A stretch of DNA of 52,772 nt, taken from the NCBI RefSeq assembly GCF_042432905.1, contig NZ_JBHLWI010000039.1, positions 1 to 52,772 on the forward strand, in the 5' to 3' direction. The position numbers and the translations under genes are program-made. The notes beneath the pieces were generated by a model. The model saw nothing but the letters and a program-made list of their open reading frames with translations. It did not search any database and was not told the origin of the DNA. Of the stretch, positions 1 through 7,228 are shown piece after piece (the stretch's first letter is position 1; each line of letters opens with the position of its first letter). The stretch is from Fontibacter flavus (GTDB lineage Bacteria; Bacteroidota; Bacteroidia; Cytophagales; Cyclobacteriaceae).

Positions 1-1252
1 TAAGTCTATTTTCATTGTTGCTGCGGCCCTTAATACTGTTCTGCGTTCAAAGTTCAGGTATTTTTTAAGGTTATAAGTTAGCGCCGCCATTAGGACATGT
101 TTGTTTGCCTGTTCCATTCCCCTGCTGTTGATTTTGCGCATGTTGAGAAAGTTGATCAGGGTTCCGAGGACCGGTTCTACAGTTCTGCTCCGGATTTTGC
201 TGATCCTTTTGGCGTAGGACGGATTTGCCTGGAGTTTGGCATGCATCCGGTCGTAGTAAGGTTTGTATATGCTGTCATCAATTTTCTTAAATTTGGTTTT
301 GGCACCGCAGCAGGCCTGTCTGAAAGGGCAGTTTTTACAGTCACTTTCAGAACTTCTATATGTTTTTTTGGTGTATCCTTTGCTGTCAGTCCTTTCACCT
401 TTGAAAGGCAGTAATGCTTTATTCCCACCCTCCTTGGTACACTCGTAACGGTCCAGCTCACTGTTGTAGCGAAACCCCTCCCTTTGGGGAATATACTGTC
501 CAAAATTAGGGATATAAGCATCGATATTGTTTTCCTCAAGATACTTGAGTGATTCTCCGCTGCTGTAGCCCGCATCTGCGGTGACCTGATCAATGGGCAT
601 TTCATTTTTACTGAGGTTATCGATGGTCTGGTCCAGGATTTGGGAAAGGTTCTGGCTGTCCCTGTTTCCCGCACTACTCGCACAGGCTCCTGTGATCACA
701 TGATGAGCATCATCTACTGCTACCTGACCGCTATAGTTGAGCTGGCGTGCTTTGCCCGGCTTTGTGCTGATTTTAGCATCGGGATCGGTAGGGCTATAAT
801 GGGTGTGATTACTCAGAAACTTCGGCCTGATCAGATTGCCGTTTTCATCTGTTGGTGCGTCTATCTTATTGCTGTGGCCTGTGGTATTGATACCCCCATG
901 CTGGCTCTTATAGGCTTCTTCTTTCCACTTATGGTGACGATCGACAGCTTTCTTTACCGATTTGTTCACCTTGTATACCGAGCCCTCATTTAGCTCTTCC
1001 ACATAGGCTCCTGCATCTTCCACCACTTCCTTCTCCACCAGGCTGTCCATACTGGCATTGGCCTTTATGAAAGCGGAGTCAACCGCCTGTCTTTTCCCCT
1101 TCACCATACCCTTCCGCACACACATGGCCAGTACTTTCTGGAAAAGCAGGAGAAAGACCTTTTCTCCGTAAAGCTGTCTGGTCCTACTGATGGTTGAGTG
1201 CCAAGGAAGAGGCTCATCGATATCATATTTTAAAAAAAGGCGCACATCCAGG
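1..1252 (-). pseudogene. IS1182-like transposase, C-terminal part (interrupted, runs off window)
   Basis: Minus-strand reading from 1252 down to base 1 is open throughout, although no start codon lies at its head because an IS21 element cuts the gene. The translation contains DEPLPWHSTISRTRQLYGEK, then VDSAFIKANASMDSLVEKE, TADAGYSSGES, a Cys-rich segment (ECTKEGG, CKNCPFRQACC) and GTLINFLNMRKINSRGMEQA. These match the IS1182-type DDE transposases of Bacteroidota: an RNase H-fold catalytic core with a Cys-rich insertion. The N-terminal part is at 3821-4079. Joining the two pieces after removing the IS21 gives one frame of more than 500 codons with no stop. The true C-terminus and the outer end of this element lie beyond base 1. 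It is inactive here because of the insertion. Confidence 0.85.
1248..1252. repeat. Target-site duplication, left copy (CCAGG)
   Basis: CCAGG directly precedes the TG end of the IS21 element, and the same five bases follow its other end at 3821-3825. A 5-bp duplication is within the range known for the IS21 family. Confidence 0.9.
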
Positions 1253-1300
1253 TGGATATTCCGGACAATACTGACCCCCGTTCCGGGCATATTGACCCCT
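1253..1300. repeat. IS21 left terminal repeats
   Basis: Two tandem versions of the transposase-binding motif are visible: 1253-1279 (ATTCCGG to TGACCCCC) and 1281-1299 (TTCCGGGCATATTGACCCC). IS21 elements typically carry such multiple terminal repeats at each end. Confidence 0.8.
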
Positions 1301-1342
1301 CTAAAAATGGGTTTGTTTCTATAATCTATTAGGCTGACAATT

Positions 1343-2065
1343 TTACATTTTTTTTCTGAGACTTTCTCCTTTTAACTCTATTCTGTAGGAAGAATGGACC
1401 AGTCTATCAAGAATTGCGTCTGCAATTGTCTCTTCTCCTATAATATCATACCAACTTGATACAGGTAATTGGCTGACTATAATCGTTGATTTCTTTCCGT
1501 GTCTGTCTTCTATCATTTCCATAAAATCCATCTGTTGCTGTTTTTCCAGGTGTGTCAGACCAAAGTCATCAATGATCAGGAGATCTGTTTTGGCAAGTTT
1601 ATCAAAGAACTTAAGTATAGTTCCTTCAAGTCTTGCCATTTTGGTTTTGAGCATGAGTTTTTGTGTATTGAAGTAGGCGGCCCTATAGCCCAAAACACAA
1701 GCCTGATGCCCCAATGCAGAAGCCAGATAGCTTTTTCCGCAGCCTGTGGCTCCTGTGATCAGAACCGCTTCTCCCTTTGTGATGTATTCTCCTGTAGCGA
1801 GAGTTGTAAGGACCATATCATCCAGACCCCTTGTCCTGTCGAGCTTGAGTTCTTCCAGAGATGCTTTGTATCTGAATGCCGCATTGGTTTCAAGTCTTCT
1901 GAACCTTCTGTTATCCCTTTCAAGCTCTTCGGCCTGCAACAACAGTTCAAGCCCCTCAGATAGTGACAGACTTTGGTTTTTTCTTGTTTCTTTGATGGCT
2001 GTCCATGTTCTGGACATACCGTGCAGCTTGAGTTTGGCAAACTGCGATTCGATCTGGTTCGTCAT
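1343..2065 (-). CDS. istB: IS21 helper ATPase IstB
   Basis: A 240-residue AAA+ ATPase that works with IstA in IS21 transposition by assembling on target DNA and stimulating strand transfer. It has a Walker A motif GATGCGKS at about residues 105-112 and a Walker B motif DLLIIDDFGL at about 161-170, followed by the sensor-type segment STIIVSQLP. The N-terminal region (residues 1-95) is the IstB-specific helical part. The length is normal for the family. The ATG lies 2 bp after the istA stop (TAA TT ATG), so the two genes are almost certainly translated together. No truncation or frameshift is seen. Confidence 0.95.
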   Translation of the reverse strand: MTNQIESQFAKLKLHGMSRTWTAIKETRKNQSLSLSEGLELLLQAEELERDNRRFRRLETNAAFRYKASLEELKLDRTRGLDDMVLTTLATGEYITKGEAVLITGATGCGKSYLASALGHQACVLGYRAAYFNTQKLMLKTKMARLEGTILKFFDKLAKTDLLIIDDFGLTHLEKQQQMDFMEMIEDRHGKKSTIIVSQLPVSSWYDIIGEETIADAILDRLVHSSYRIELKGESLRKKM

Positions 2066-2067
2066 AA

Positions 2068-3660
2068 TTATTTAAAATTTATTGATTGTTGGTTACTGTA
2101 ATATGATTTACCCCTTACATTCTGATGCCTGGGTAGGTTTGTGATGTTGTTTTGTAAAGACTCGTCTTCCATATGGTTCTCGATGATATTTTTGATGAAC
2201 CTGTAAGAGAAGACCCCATTCTCCATTGCTGTTTTGCATGCTTTTTCCAAAGCTTCGGTATCTGATTTTCTGGCCAGGGCAAGTAATCCATCGCAGGATC
2301 TGTAGACTTGCTCGGGATATCTTTTCTGTTCAAAAAGCAGGCACACATATTCATAAAGGACTTTTGATATCTTGGCTGAGAGATTCCTGTAATAGTCAGG
2401 GCTTCTGTCCCTATAGTGCCGGTGATGTGAGCATAGATGTTCTTTGACTGTGGAATAAGCCCCGAGTTTGAAGTTTCTGGAATGAACGGCCACTTTACTG
2501 CCTTCATGATAGATGTAGACCATAGATCTGGTATAAGCCACTTTCACGGTACACCCCATAAGGGTGTGGGGAACACTGTAATAGTGTTTGTCGGCAGACA
2601 GATAGATATGGTTGTTTTTGGCAACCTTAAGCACCGAGTAACTGCGTAGCTCAAAACGCTCTACGGGCAGCTCTGCCAACAGCGCTTTTTCATCTGCGAT
2701 GAACTTCTCTTCCCTGCAGTATGGCCTCTTCTGCATCCGTGTCTGATTATGTGACCTCACTTTCAGTCTGATGGCCTGATTAAGGGATGTCATATCGAAG
2801 AACTGCATATTCCTGAGCTTGGCATATACCCTTGAATAAAGGATCTTGACCTGGTTTTCTACCAGAGCTTTGTCCCGGGGTTTCCTCACTCTTGCAGGAA
2901 GGACCGCTGTTCCGTAGTGGTTGGCAAAATCTTCAAGAGCCTGGTTGATATCGGGCTCGTATTGATCTGCTTTAATCACAGCTGCTTTTAAGTTATCAGG
3001 TACCAATAGCTGAGGTACGCCTCCTAAATCTTCAAGACATCTGCTGAGTGCATAAAGAAAATCAGATATGCTCTGGGATGGTACAGCAATAGCAAAAGCA
3101 TAATCAGAGTAAGGGAGACAGGCAACAAAAAGCTGACATGATATCACTTCTCCTGTTTCTCTGTCGATATAGGGAATGGTCTTTCCTGCAAAATCTATGA
3201 AGAGTTTCTCTGCCGGCTTGTGATCCAGCACCATGGCCGGCTTTCCTTTTGCTGTTTGTTGCTGGTCAAGATGAAAACAGAACTGGGAATAGCTGTATCC
3301 ATCTGTATTAGACTGCCGGTATTCTTCCCAAAGGAGCATTCTTGTTACCCCGGTCTTTTCCAGCTCTTTTTGGTAATACCCAAGGTTGGCTTTAAAGTAT
3401 TCATACCTTGAATCTTTATATGAAGGGTTTCCAGGATGAAAAAGGGCGTGTAATTCAGGCCCATCAAGGTTTAAGAGAGCCTCTATTGTCATCTTCTCGG
3501 CCCTTTTGCCTGTCAGCAGCTTATCAAGCTTAAAAAGATATGTTTTGACCGTATTCTTACTGATATCCAGAATGCGCGCAATGGTTTTGATTCCCTTGCC
3601 CTGTCTGTTAAGTATTATCAATTGCTTTATCTGACTCATTGGTTTTGGTTTTCCGGCCAT
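2068..3660 (-). CDS. istA: IS21 transposase IstA
   Basis: A 530-residue transposase of the IS21 family. An N-terminal helix-turn-helix (about residues 9-42, with GKGIKTIARILDISKNTVKT) resembles a Hin-type DNA-binding domain. A retroviral-integrase-type core follows, with a plausible DDE triad: D156 in FIDFAGKT, D222 in VPDNLKAAV and E268 in PRDKALVENQ. The C-terminal part holds the Mu-type beta-barrel region (YLSADKHYYSVPHTLMG). The length matches the family. The ATG at 3660 begins shortly inside the right terminal-repeat block. The gene is intact and followed immediately by istB. Confidence 0.95.
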   Translation of the reverse strand: MAGKPKPMSQIKQLIILNRQGKGIKTIARILDISKNTVKTYLFKLDKLLTGKRAEKMTIEALLNLDGPELHALFHPGNPSYKDSRYEYFKANLGYYQKELEKTGVTRMLLWEEYRQSNTDGYSYSQFCFHLDQQQTAKGKPAMVLDHKPAEKLFIDFAGKTIPYIDRETGEVISCQLFVACLPYSDYAFAIAVPSQSISDFLYALSRCLEDLGGVPQLLVPDNLKAAVIKADQYEPDINQALEDFANHYGTAVLPARVRKPRDKALVENQVKILYSRVYAKLRNMQFFDMTSLNQAIRLKVRSHNQTRMQKRPYCREEKFIADEKALLAELPVERFELRSYSVLKVAKNNHIYLSADKHYYSVPHTLMGCTVKVAYTRSMVYIYHEGSKVAVHSRNFKLGAYSTVKEHLCSHHRHYRDRSPDYYRNLSAKISKVLYEYVCLLFEQKRYPEQVYRSCDGLLALARKSDTEALEKACKTAMENGVFSYRFIKNIIENHMEDESLQNNITNLPRHQNVRGKSYYSNQQSINFK

Positions 3661-3719
3661 TAGATTATAGTTAGCGGTTATCGAAATCGTCCGCTAAAAA
3701 ACCAAAACCATTAATCAGA

Positions 3720-3820
3720 GGGGTCAATATCCTCCGGAATCTTGACTCAAAGGGGTCAATATCCTCCGGAATTTTATCAAAATTCGTGCTTTAGGGGGTC
3801 AACATCCGCCGGAATATCCA
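3720..3820. repeat. IS21 right terminal repeats (three copies)
   Basis: Three direct copies of GGGGTCAATATCCTCCGGAA or a close variant: 3720-3740, 3752-3772 (identical to the first) and the outer one at 3794-3820 (GGGGGTCAACATCCGCCGG). They are the likely IstA binding sites. The right end has one more clear copy than the left. Confidence 0.85.
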
Positions 3821-3825
3821 CCAGG
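3821..3825. repeat. Target-site duplication, right copy (CCAGG)
   Basis: Identical to 1248-1252 and directly abutting the right end of the IS21 element. Confidence 0.9.
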
Positions 3826-4079
3826 GAATTGGCACAATATTCCACCAGTTTTCGGTCGGAATTGATGTTGTTGAGATAACCTACGAGCAACATTTTGAAA
3901 AACACTACAGGGTCGATGCTTTCCTGGCCTTCAGAACCATAGTAATGGTCGGTTTCTTTGTAAAGAAAAGTTAGGTCAAGGCAATCTGAAAGTTTTCGGT
4001 AGTATTTGTTTTGGGGAACGAGGCTCTCCAGATTGATCTGGTAAAAGAGTTTGGGCTGAATTTCTTGTCGTCCTTGCAT
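3821..4079 (-). pseudogene. IS1182-like transposase, N-terminal part (interrupted by IS21)
   Basis: Starts at ATG 4077-4079 and reads MQGRQEIQPKLFYQINLESL, then YRKLSDCLDLTFLYKETDHYYG and DPVVFFKMLLVGYLNNINSDR. This is the usual N-terminus of Bacteroidota IS1182-type transposases (DUF772 region). Native sequence stops at the IS21 insertion; translation then runs into the IS21 end and terminates at 3777, giving a 100-residue stub with about 14 foreign residues. With the IS21 and one CCAGG removed, the frame continues as CANSLDVRLFLKYDIDEPLP into the part at 1-1252. Confidence 0.88.
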
Positions 4080-4189
4080 GATTTAAAATAGCAAGAAATA
4101 TCAACATAAACAATTGTATATCAATATATTAACACAATAATTGATATTTTTTCACTCAAAAACTAATATTTTATGTATCTTACAGTTAG
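4080..4189. other. AT-rich region upstream of the IS1182-like gene
   Basis: Likely contains the promoter and outer end of the IS1182-like element. An inverted repeat, ATATCAAT (4118-4125) with ATTGATAT (4140-4147), is visible. The element end cannot be fixed because its partner end is outside the window. No coding region is seen. Confidence 0.35.
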
Positions 4190-4360
4190 GAGTTGTGCAA
4201 CAGGCACAGCCGTTTGCCGCAATGGGGGCTGACGTGGTTAATTCAAGTGCAGGACTTCTAATATCATTTGTGCTTGATTGACAGTGAAGTGCTTCGAAAT
4301 CCCCCACTGCGGCAAGCGGCAAAACGTTGATGTGCAATTCAGGCGGACAACCTGTTACAA
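4190..4360. repeat. Long imperfect inverted repeat, attC-like
   Basis: The left arm, around 4209-4229 (TTTGCCGCAATGGGGG), pairs with the right arm, around 4301-4326 (CCCCCACTGCGGCAAGCGGC). An outer pairing of GTGCAAC with CGTTG, and of AACAGG with CCTGTT, extends the fold. The centre holds a further partial stem (AAGTGCAGGACTTC against GAAGTGCTTCG). The order outer short stem, unpaired spacer, inner GC-rich stem and variable tip resembles an integron attC site, but the consensus fit is imperfect and no integrase gene is present. Confidence 0.4.
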
Positions 4361-4425
4361 GGCTTTTTCTGTAATTGTGCAGGAAGGTGAACGGTGGGGC
4401 TAAAAAAAAGAAAAGAGAAAGACCT

Positions 4426-4491
4426 CAAGTCTGTTCGGCGATGCCGTGGGAAAGCAGATCTGCTTTCAGAACGGTGCGTTCAACAGACTTG
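4426..4491. repeat. Nested perfect inverted repeats
   Basis: CAAGTCTGTT (4426-4435) pairs perfectly with AACAGACTTG (4482-4491). Between them lie a perfect 18-base palindrome, GAAAGCAGATCTGCTTTC (4450-4467), and a small CGGC/GCCG hairpin. The function is unknown. Confidence 0.6.
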
Positions 4492-4608
4492 TGATGAAGT
4501 TAGCCGAATAAAATGACAAAGTCAATACCGGTCTGACTTCCAGGAGTTTCGATGCATCTTTTTTTATCATAACCTGACCGTTCGGATAAATTCCTCCGCC
4601 TACGATCG

Positions 4609-4726
4609 CCAACACAGGTGTTGGGGCCATAGGACGGAAGGAAAAGAAAAAGCCTATGAGGAAAAAGGAGTTGCCGCCTGAACTGGTTCAGTTGGAAAAG
4701 GAGGCCCTGTAAAACTGTATAGGGCC
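4609..4726. repeat. Cluster of three short hairpins
   Basis: CCAACAC/GTGTTGG (4609-4624), CTGAAC/GTTCAG (4678-4691) and GGCCCT/AGGGCC (4703-4726). Each is short, but together with the larger palindromes on both sides they make this stretch unusually rich in dyad symmetry. No convincing gene is seen on either strand. Confidence 0.45.
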
Positions 4727-4763
4727 GGAAAAAGATTATATTGTAGCGGACAACTGAACGGAC

Positions 4764-4842
4764 ACATAACAAGCGAATTGCCGTCAGGCCCCCAGGAGAG
4801 CAAACTACGGAAAGGGCCCGACGGCAATTCGCCTACCGTTAA
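4764..4842. repeat. Strong 19-bp hairpin, attC-like, just before the Mrr remnant
   Basis: The left arm GCGAATTGCCGTCAGGCCC (4773-4791) and right arm GGGCCCGACGGCAATTCGC (4814-4832) pair at 18 of 19 positions around a 22-base loop. Outside the arms, ATAAC (4766-4770) and GTTAAT (4839-4844) add a short outer stem after an asymmetric spacer. The ATG of the Mrr-type remnant follows 14 bases after the GTTAAT. That spacing is typical of an integron cassette start, but it could also be a simple hairpin terminator or leader. Confidence 0.55.
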
Positions 4843-4857
4843 TAAAAGAAACCATCT

Positions 4858-5325
4858 ATGATTGAAATACCGAAGTTCCATGAAACATTCATTCCAATTT
4901 TGAAGGTGTTAGAAAATGGAGAAACACTTCCTGCTCGTGAACTGTACCAACAAGTAATTGATAAATTTTATTCCAATTTATCAAAAGGGCAACTGGAGCA
5001 AAAAACGAAGAGTGGTGATACTTTAATCAATAATCGTGTCGCTTGGGGAAAATCATATCTAAAAAAGGGCGGTTTTATTGAATACCCAAAGCGTGGCTTG
5101 GTTAAAATTACTGAGAAGGGTAAGGAAAACGTAAATAAATCCCTAACCTTAAGTGATATAGAAAACTCTAGTGGTTTCTTCGAATTTTAAGATGAAGAGA
5201 ATAAAAATTTGGACACCACTCCTTCAAAAATCGTTAACGCGACACCGCAGGACTTAATAGATGAGGGATTTGATCAAATTGAAAAACAAGTAAAGGTTCA
5301 AAACTTCTTTCAGTTATTATTGTAA
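4858..5325 (+). pseudogene. Mrr-type restriction endonuclease, N-terminal winged-helix remnant
   Basis: The first 110 codons (4858-5190) encode a winged-helix domain like the N-terminal DNA-binding half of Mrr enzymes: FHETFIPILKVLENGETLPA, NNRVAWGKSYLKKGGFIEYP and KRGLVKITEKGKENV. After an in-frame TAA at 5188-5190 the same frame stays open for 44 codons and still reads like Mrr (TPQDLIDEGFDQIEKQVKV) before the next stop at 5323-5325. The catalytic PD-(D/E)XK domain that should follow is absent. The gene therefore looks broken by a nonsense change and a 3' deletion. A short winged-helix protein expressed from the first 330 bp is possible but less likely. Confidence 0.7.
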
Positions 5326-5405
5326 AAAGAATAAGATAACTTCAGAAACAGTAGCTCAAGTGGTTCAAGAAGCCATTATCAATCCACCTAAAAAAAACCT
5401 CAGCC

Positions 5406-5765
5406 ATGGGAAAAGTCAACCTTGAACAGAAGTTTTCCCTATTTTCGGAGCATTGGTCACCCAAGATCGTGGGAGAGCTCAATGGACAGCAGGTGAAGCT
5501 TGCGAAACTCAAAGGGGAGTTTGTCTGGCATCAGCACGAGCATGAAGATGAACTGTTTTTTGTTGTCAAAGGAAGTTTCAACATGGAGTTTCGGGACAGG
5601 ACGGTCGTGGTGAATGAAAATGAATTTTTGATCGTTCCCAAGGGTGTAGAGCACAGACCCGTGGCACTGGAAGAGGTGCATATCATGTTGTTTGAGCCTG
5701 CCAGCACCCTGAATACGGGTGACCAAGTGAATGCCATGACAAAAAAGGACCTGGACAGGTTATAA
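5406..5765 (+). CDS. Cupin-domain protein
   Basis: A 119-residue single-domain cupin_2 protein. The first cupin motif is visible as EFVWHQHEHEDELFFVVKG, with candidate metal ligands H42, H44 and E49. The second conserved box has VPKGVEHRPVA, with H83 as the likely fourth ligand. No signal peptide is present, so it should be cytosolic. The substrate cannot be read from the sequence; relatives are annotated only as cupins, mannose-6-phosphate isomerase-like proteins or small dioxygenase-like proteins. It stands alone between the Mrr remnant and a small unknown gene, and its start lies in a CCATGG context without a clear ribosome binding site. Confidence 0.85.
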   Translation: MGKVNLEQKFSLFSEHWSPKIVGELNGQQVKLAKLKGEFVWHQHEHEDELFFVVKGSFNMEFRDRTVVVNENEFLIVPKGVEHRPVALEEVHIMLFEPASTLNTGDQVNAMTKKDLDRL

Positions 5766-5924
5766 ATCAAATGGCTCCTGTCGAAATCCTATGTGTCCTC
5801 TGTTGCTATGTGGTTAATCATTCCTGACTGCCTGAAATTGTAAAAAAATCTTCTTTTTTCTCCCTCGGATTCCCAAAGGGATGACCTATCTTTAAACCCG
5901 AAACCAATACCAAAACTTAATTGC

Positions 5925-6176
5925 ATGTTTGACGGACCAGATTATCCTAAGGCCCTGGATGAATCCATTTTTGAAAGTTGGCTGGAAAAAGGGCGTGCAA
6001 GCCTCATCCCTTACGCCTACTTATTGATCATTTGGGATGAACTGGAGTCCAAGTACATACCTGTCTATACCGAAAACAGGAGTGAAATCCAGCAGTTTGC
6101 ACGCTACGGAGATGCACCGGACCATCGCCTGTTGGTGGCGGCCTATGACCTGTATTCGGAGTCGAGGGTGGCGTGA
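5925..6176 (+). CDS. Small conserved-looking unknown protein
   Basis: An 83-residue acidic soluble protein with no signal peptide or membrane segment and no motif I recognise. It reads like a real gene: a regular amino-acid mixture (SWLEKGRASLIPYAYLLIIW, then DELESKYIPVYTENRSEIQQ) and a possible -7 element TATCTTTA about 35 bases upstream. It is followed by a purine-biased intergenic repeat at 6180-6222. No function is assigned. Confidence 0.6.
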   Translation: MFDGPDYPKALDESIFESWLEKGRASLIPYAYLLIIWDELESKYIPVYTENRSEIQQFARYGDAPDHRLLVAAYDLYSESRVA

Positions 6177-6179
6177 GGG

Positions 6180-6222
6180 GTAGGTATAAGACGCAAGACA
6201 CAAGAAGCAAGACATTAGACTG
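6180..6222. repeat. Purine-biased intergenic repeat, copy 1
   Basis: The run TAAGACGCAAGACACAAGAA, continuing to GCAAGACATTAGAC, is low-complexity and purine-rich on the plus strand. The word GACATTAGA recurs in the inverse of 48097-48190, and the general texture recurs at 44805-44942. It appears to be a member of a dispersed family. Confidence 0.45.
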
Positions 6223-6251
6223 CGTTGTGACAAACTAGATGGCGGTTCAAG

Positions 6252-6425
6252 TTATTTTTTGCTATCAACTTCTTGAGTAATTGATAGCAGCAGTTTTTTC
6301 CAATAGGCTTTTCCTATTGATTTGTTATCCGGACTTTCAGGCCCGATACTTTTAGAATCCTTACTTGTTTCCAAAATTCTCCCTTCCTCTCCAATACTTA
6401 ATGAACTCTTAAAGTCCTCAATTTC
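6252..6425 (-). pseudogene. Possible C-terminal gene remnant
   Basis: Between recO and the small unknown gene, the minus strand is open for 57 codons ending in TAA at 6252-6254, with no ATG. The translation (DFKSSLSIGEEGRILETSKD, then GKAYWKKLLLSITQEVDSKK) has protein-like composition and a helical-looking end. It may be the tail of a deleted gene or chance. I do not recognise the family. Confidence 0.25.
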
Positions 6426-6473
6426 TTAATGTTAACTACTTCCGAAATCCGCCTTTCGACCTCCACCTTCCCT

Positions 6474-7163
6474 CTACCCCATCATCTGCCTGAGCACCTT
6501 GATTGATTTCCAATCAGCCTGTTGGTCTAGGTGCTTGGAATAAAAAAACAGGAGGTGGTCCAACAGGTTCCTACGGGTGGATGCAGGGACTTTTTCGGTA
6601 AATTCAAATGGTGCTGCAATCAGCTTATCCAAGTAATCAATCTCTTGTGAAAAATCCATTTGCTTGGTGAGGTTTTCTTGGAGTTCTTCAAAAAATCCTT
6701 CAGCGTTATGGGGCACAAAGCCCAAAAACCGGGAAGTTTCCCACAAAAAAGAGATGGGGAAATGTGATAAAGATGCCTCTTTTTCATCCAAAAGACTTAT
6801 TTTATCCACCAGAAAGTCATAAAGTTCCTCATTTTGGTAACCGTCGTAGATGGACTTTCCCAGTACTTCGGAAATAAACATGGCTATTCCGGATCGCAGA
6901 AAATCGAAGGGAATCCGCTGAAAAGCTTTGGACAGTTTTACTTCTGAAATTCGGTTAAGGCTAGCCCCCTCCTTGTCATAGACAACCAAATCCAACATTG
7001 TAAGCGGCTGGTAAAATCCCATTTTTGTTTTGGCGGAACTGCTTCTGACCCCATTTACAATATAAGTCTTCAACCCCAGTTCCCTGGTAAATATTTTGAC
7101 AATGATAGAGGTTTCCCGGTATCGGATATAGGAGATGACTATGCCTTGGGTTTTGGTCAGCAT
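6474..7163 (-). CDS. recO: DNA repair protein RecO
   Basis: A 229-residue RecO, the recombination mediator that works with RecF and RecR to load RecA on SSB-coated gaps. The N-terminal OB-fold is recognisable from MLTKTQGIVISYIRYRETSI and IFTRELGLKTYIVNGVRSS. The helical C-terminal domain contains FLRSGIAMFISEVLGKSI and FLWETSRFLGFVPHN. The Cys-based zinc site of some RecO proteins is absent, as in other Bacteroidota versions. The length is normal. It lies 65 bp downstream of tdk on the same strand, so the three minus-strand genes 6474-8149 may share a transcript. Confidence 0.93.
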   Translation of the reverse strand: MLTKTQGIVISYIRYRETSIIVKIFTRELGLKTYIVNGVRSSSAKTKMGFYQPLTMLDLVVYDKEGASLNRISEVKLSKAFQRIPFDFLRSGIAMFISEVLGKSIYDGYQNEELYDFLVDKISLLDEKEASLSHFPISFLWETSRFLGFVPHNAEGFFEELQENLTKQMDFSQEIDYLDKLIAAPFEFTEKVPASTRRNLLDHLLFFYSKHLDQQADWKSIKVLRQMMG

Positions 7164-7228
7164 GGTAAATTGACTATATAATAAGCCTCAGAGGAGTGTG
7201 TTTTGATCTGATCCTCATGTTTCTTCGC

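Larger units (their letters stand above)
1253..3820 (-). mobile_element. IS21-family insertion sequence, complete (2568 bp)
   Basis: The element runs from TGGATATTCCGG at 1253 to the inverse of the same sequence at 3820. The outer 27 bases of the two ends match at 22 positions, both start with TG and both reach GACCCCC. It carries istA and istB in the usual order on the minus strand, and it is flanked by a perfect CCAGG duplication. Both genes are intact and the ends are complete, so the element may still be active. It lies inside an IS1182-like transposase gene, and the nested order shows it arrived second. Confidence 0.95.

Noticed and set aside
97..993. Plus- and minus-strand open frames of 60-170 codons at the window start
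   Set aside because: They are shadows of the IS1182-like transposase, whose true minus-strand frame is open from 1252 to 1 and has family motifs.
4440..4482. Group II intron domain V-like look of the hairpin
   Set aside because: The AGC catalytic triad, GNRA loop and 2-nt bulge are absent, and no reverse transcriptase is near.
4152..4881. Minus-strand frames of 61, 90 and 75 codons (4152-4337, 4500-4772, 4654-4881)
   Set aside because: They run through palindromes, have unnatural composition and no family resemblance; the overlap with the Mrr-type start also argues against them.
5326..5405. Short frame reading NKITSETVAQVVQEAIINPP before the cupin gene
   Set aside because: No start codon, too short, and no recognisable family; it may be residue of the deletion that removed the Mrr nuclease half, but this cannot be shown.
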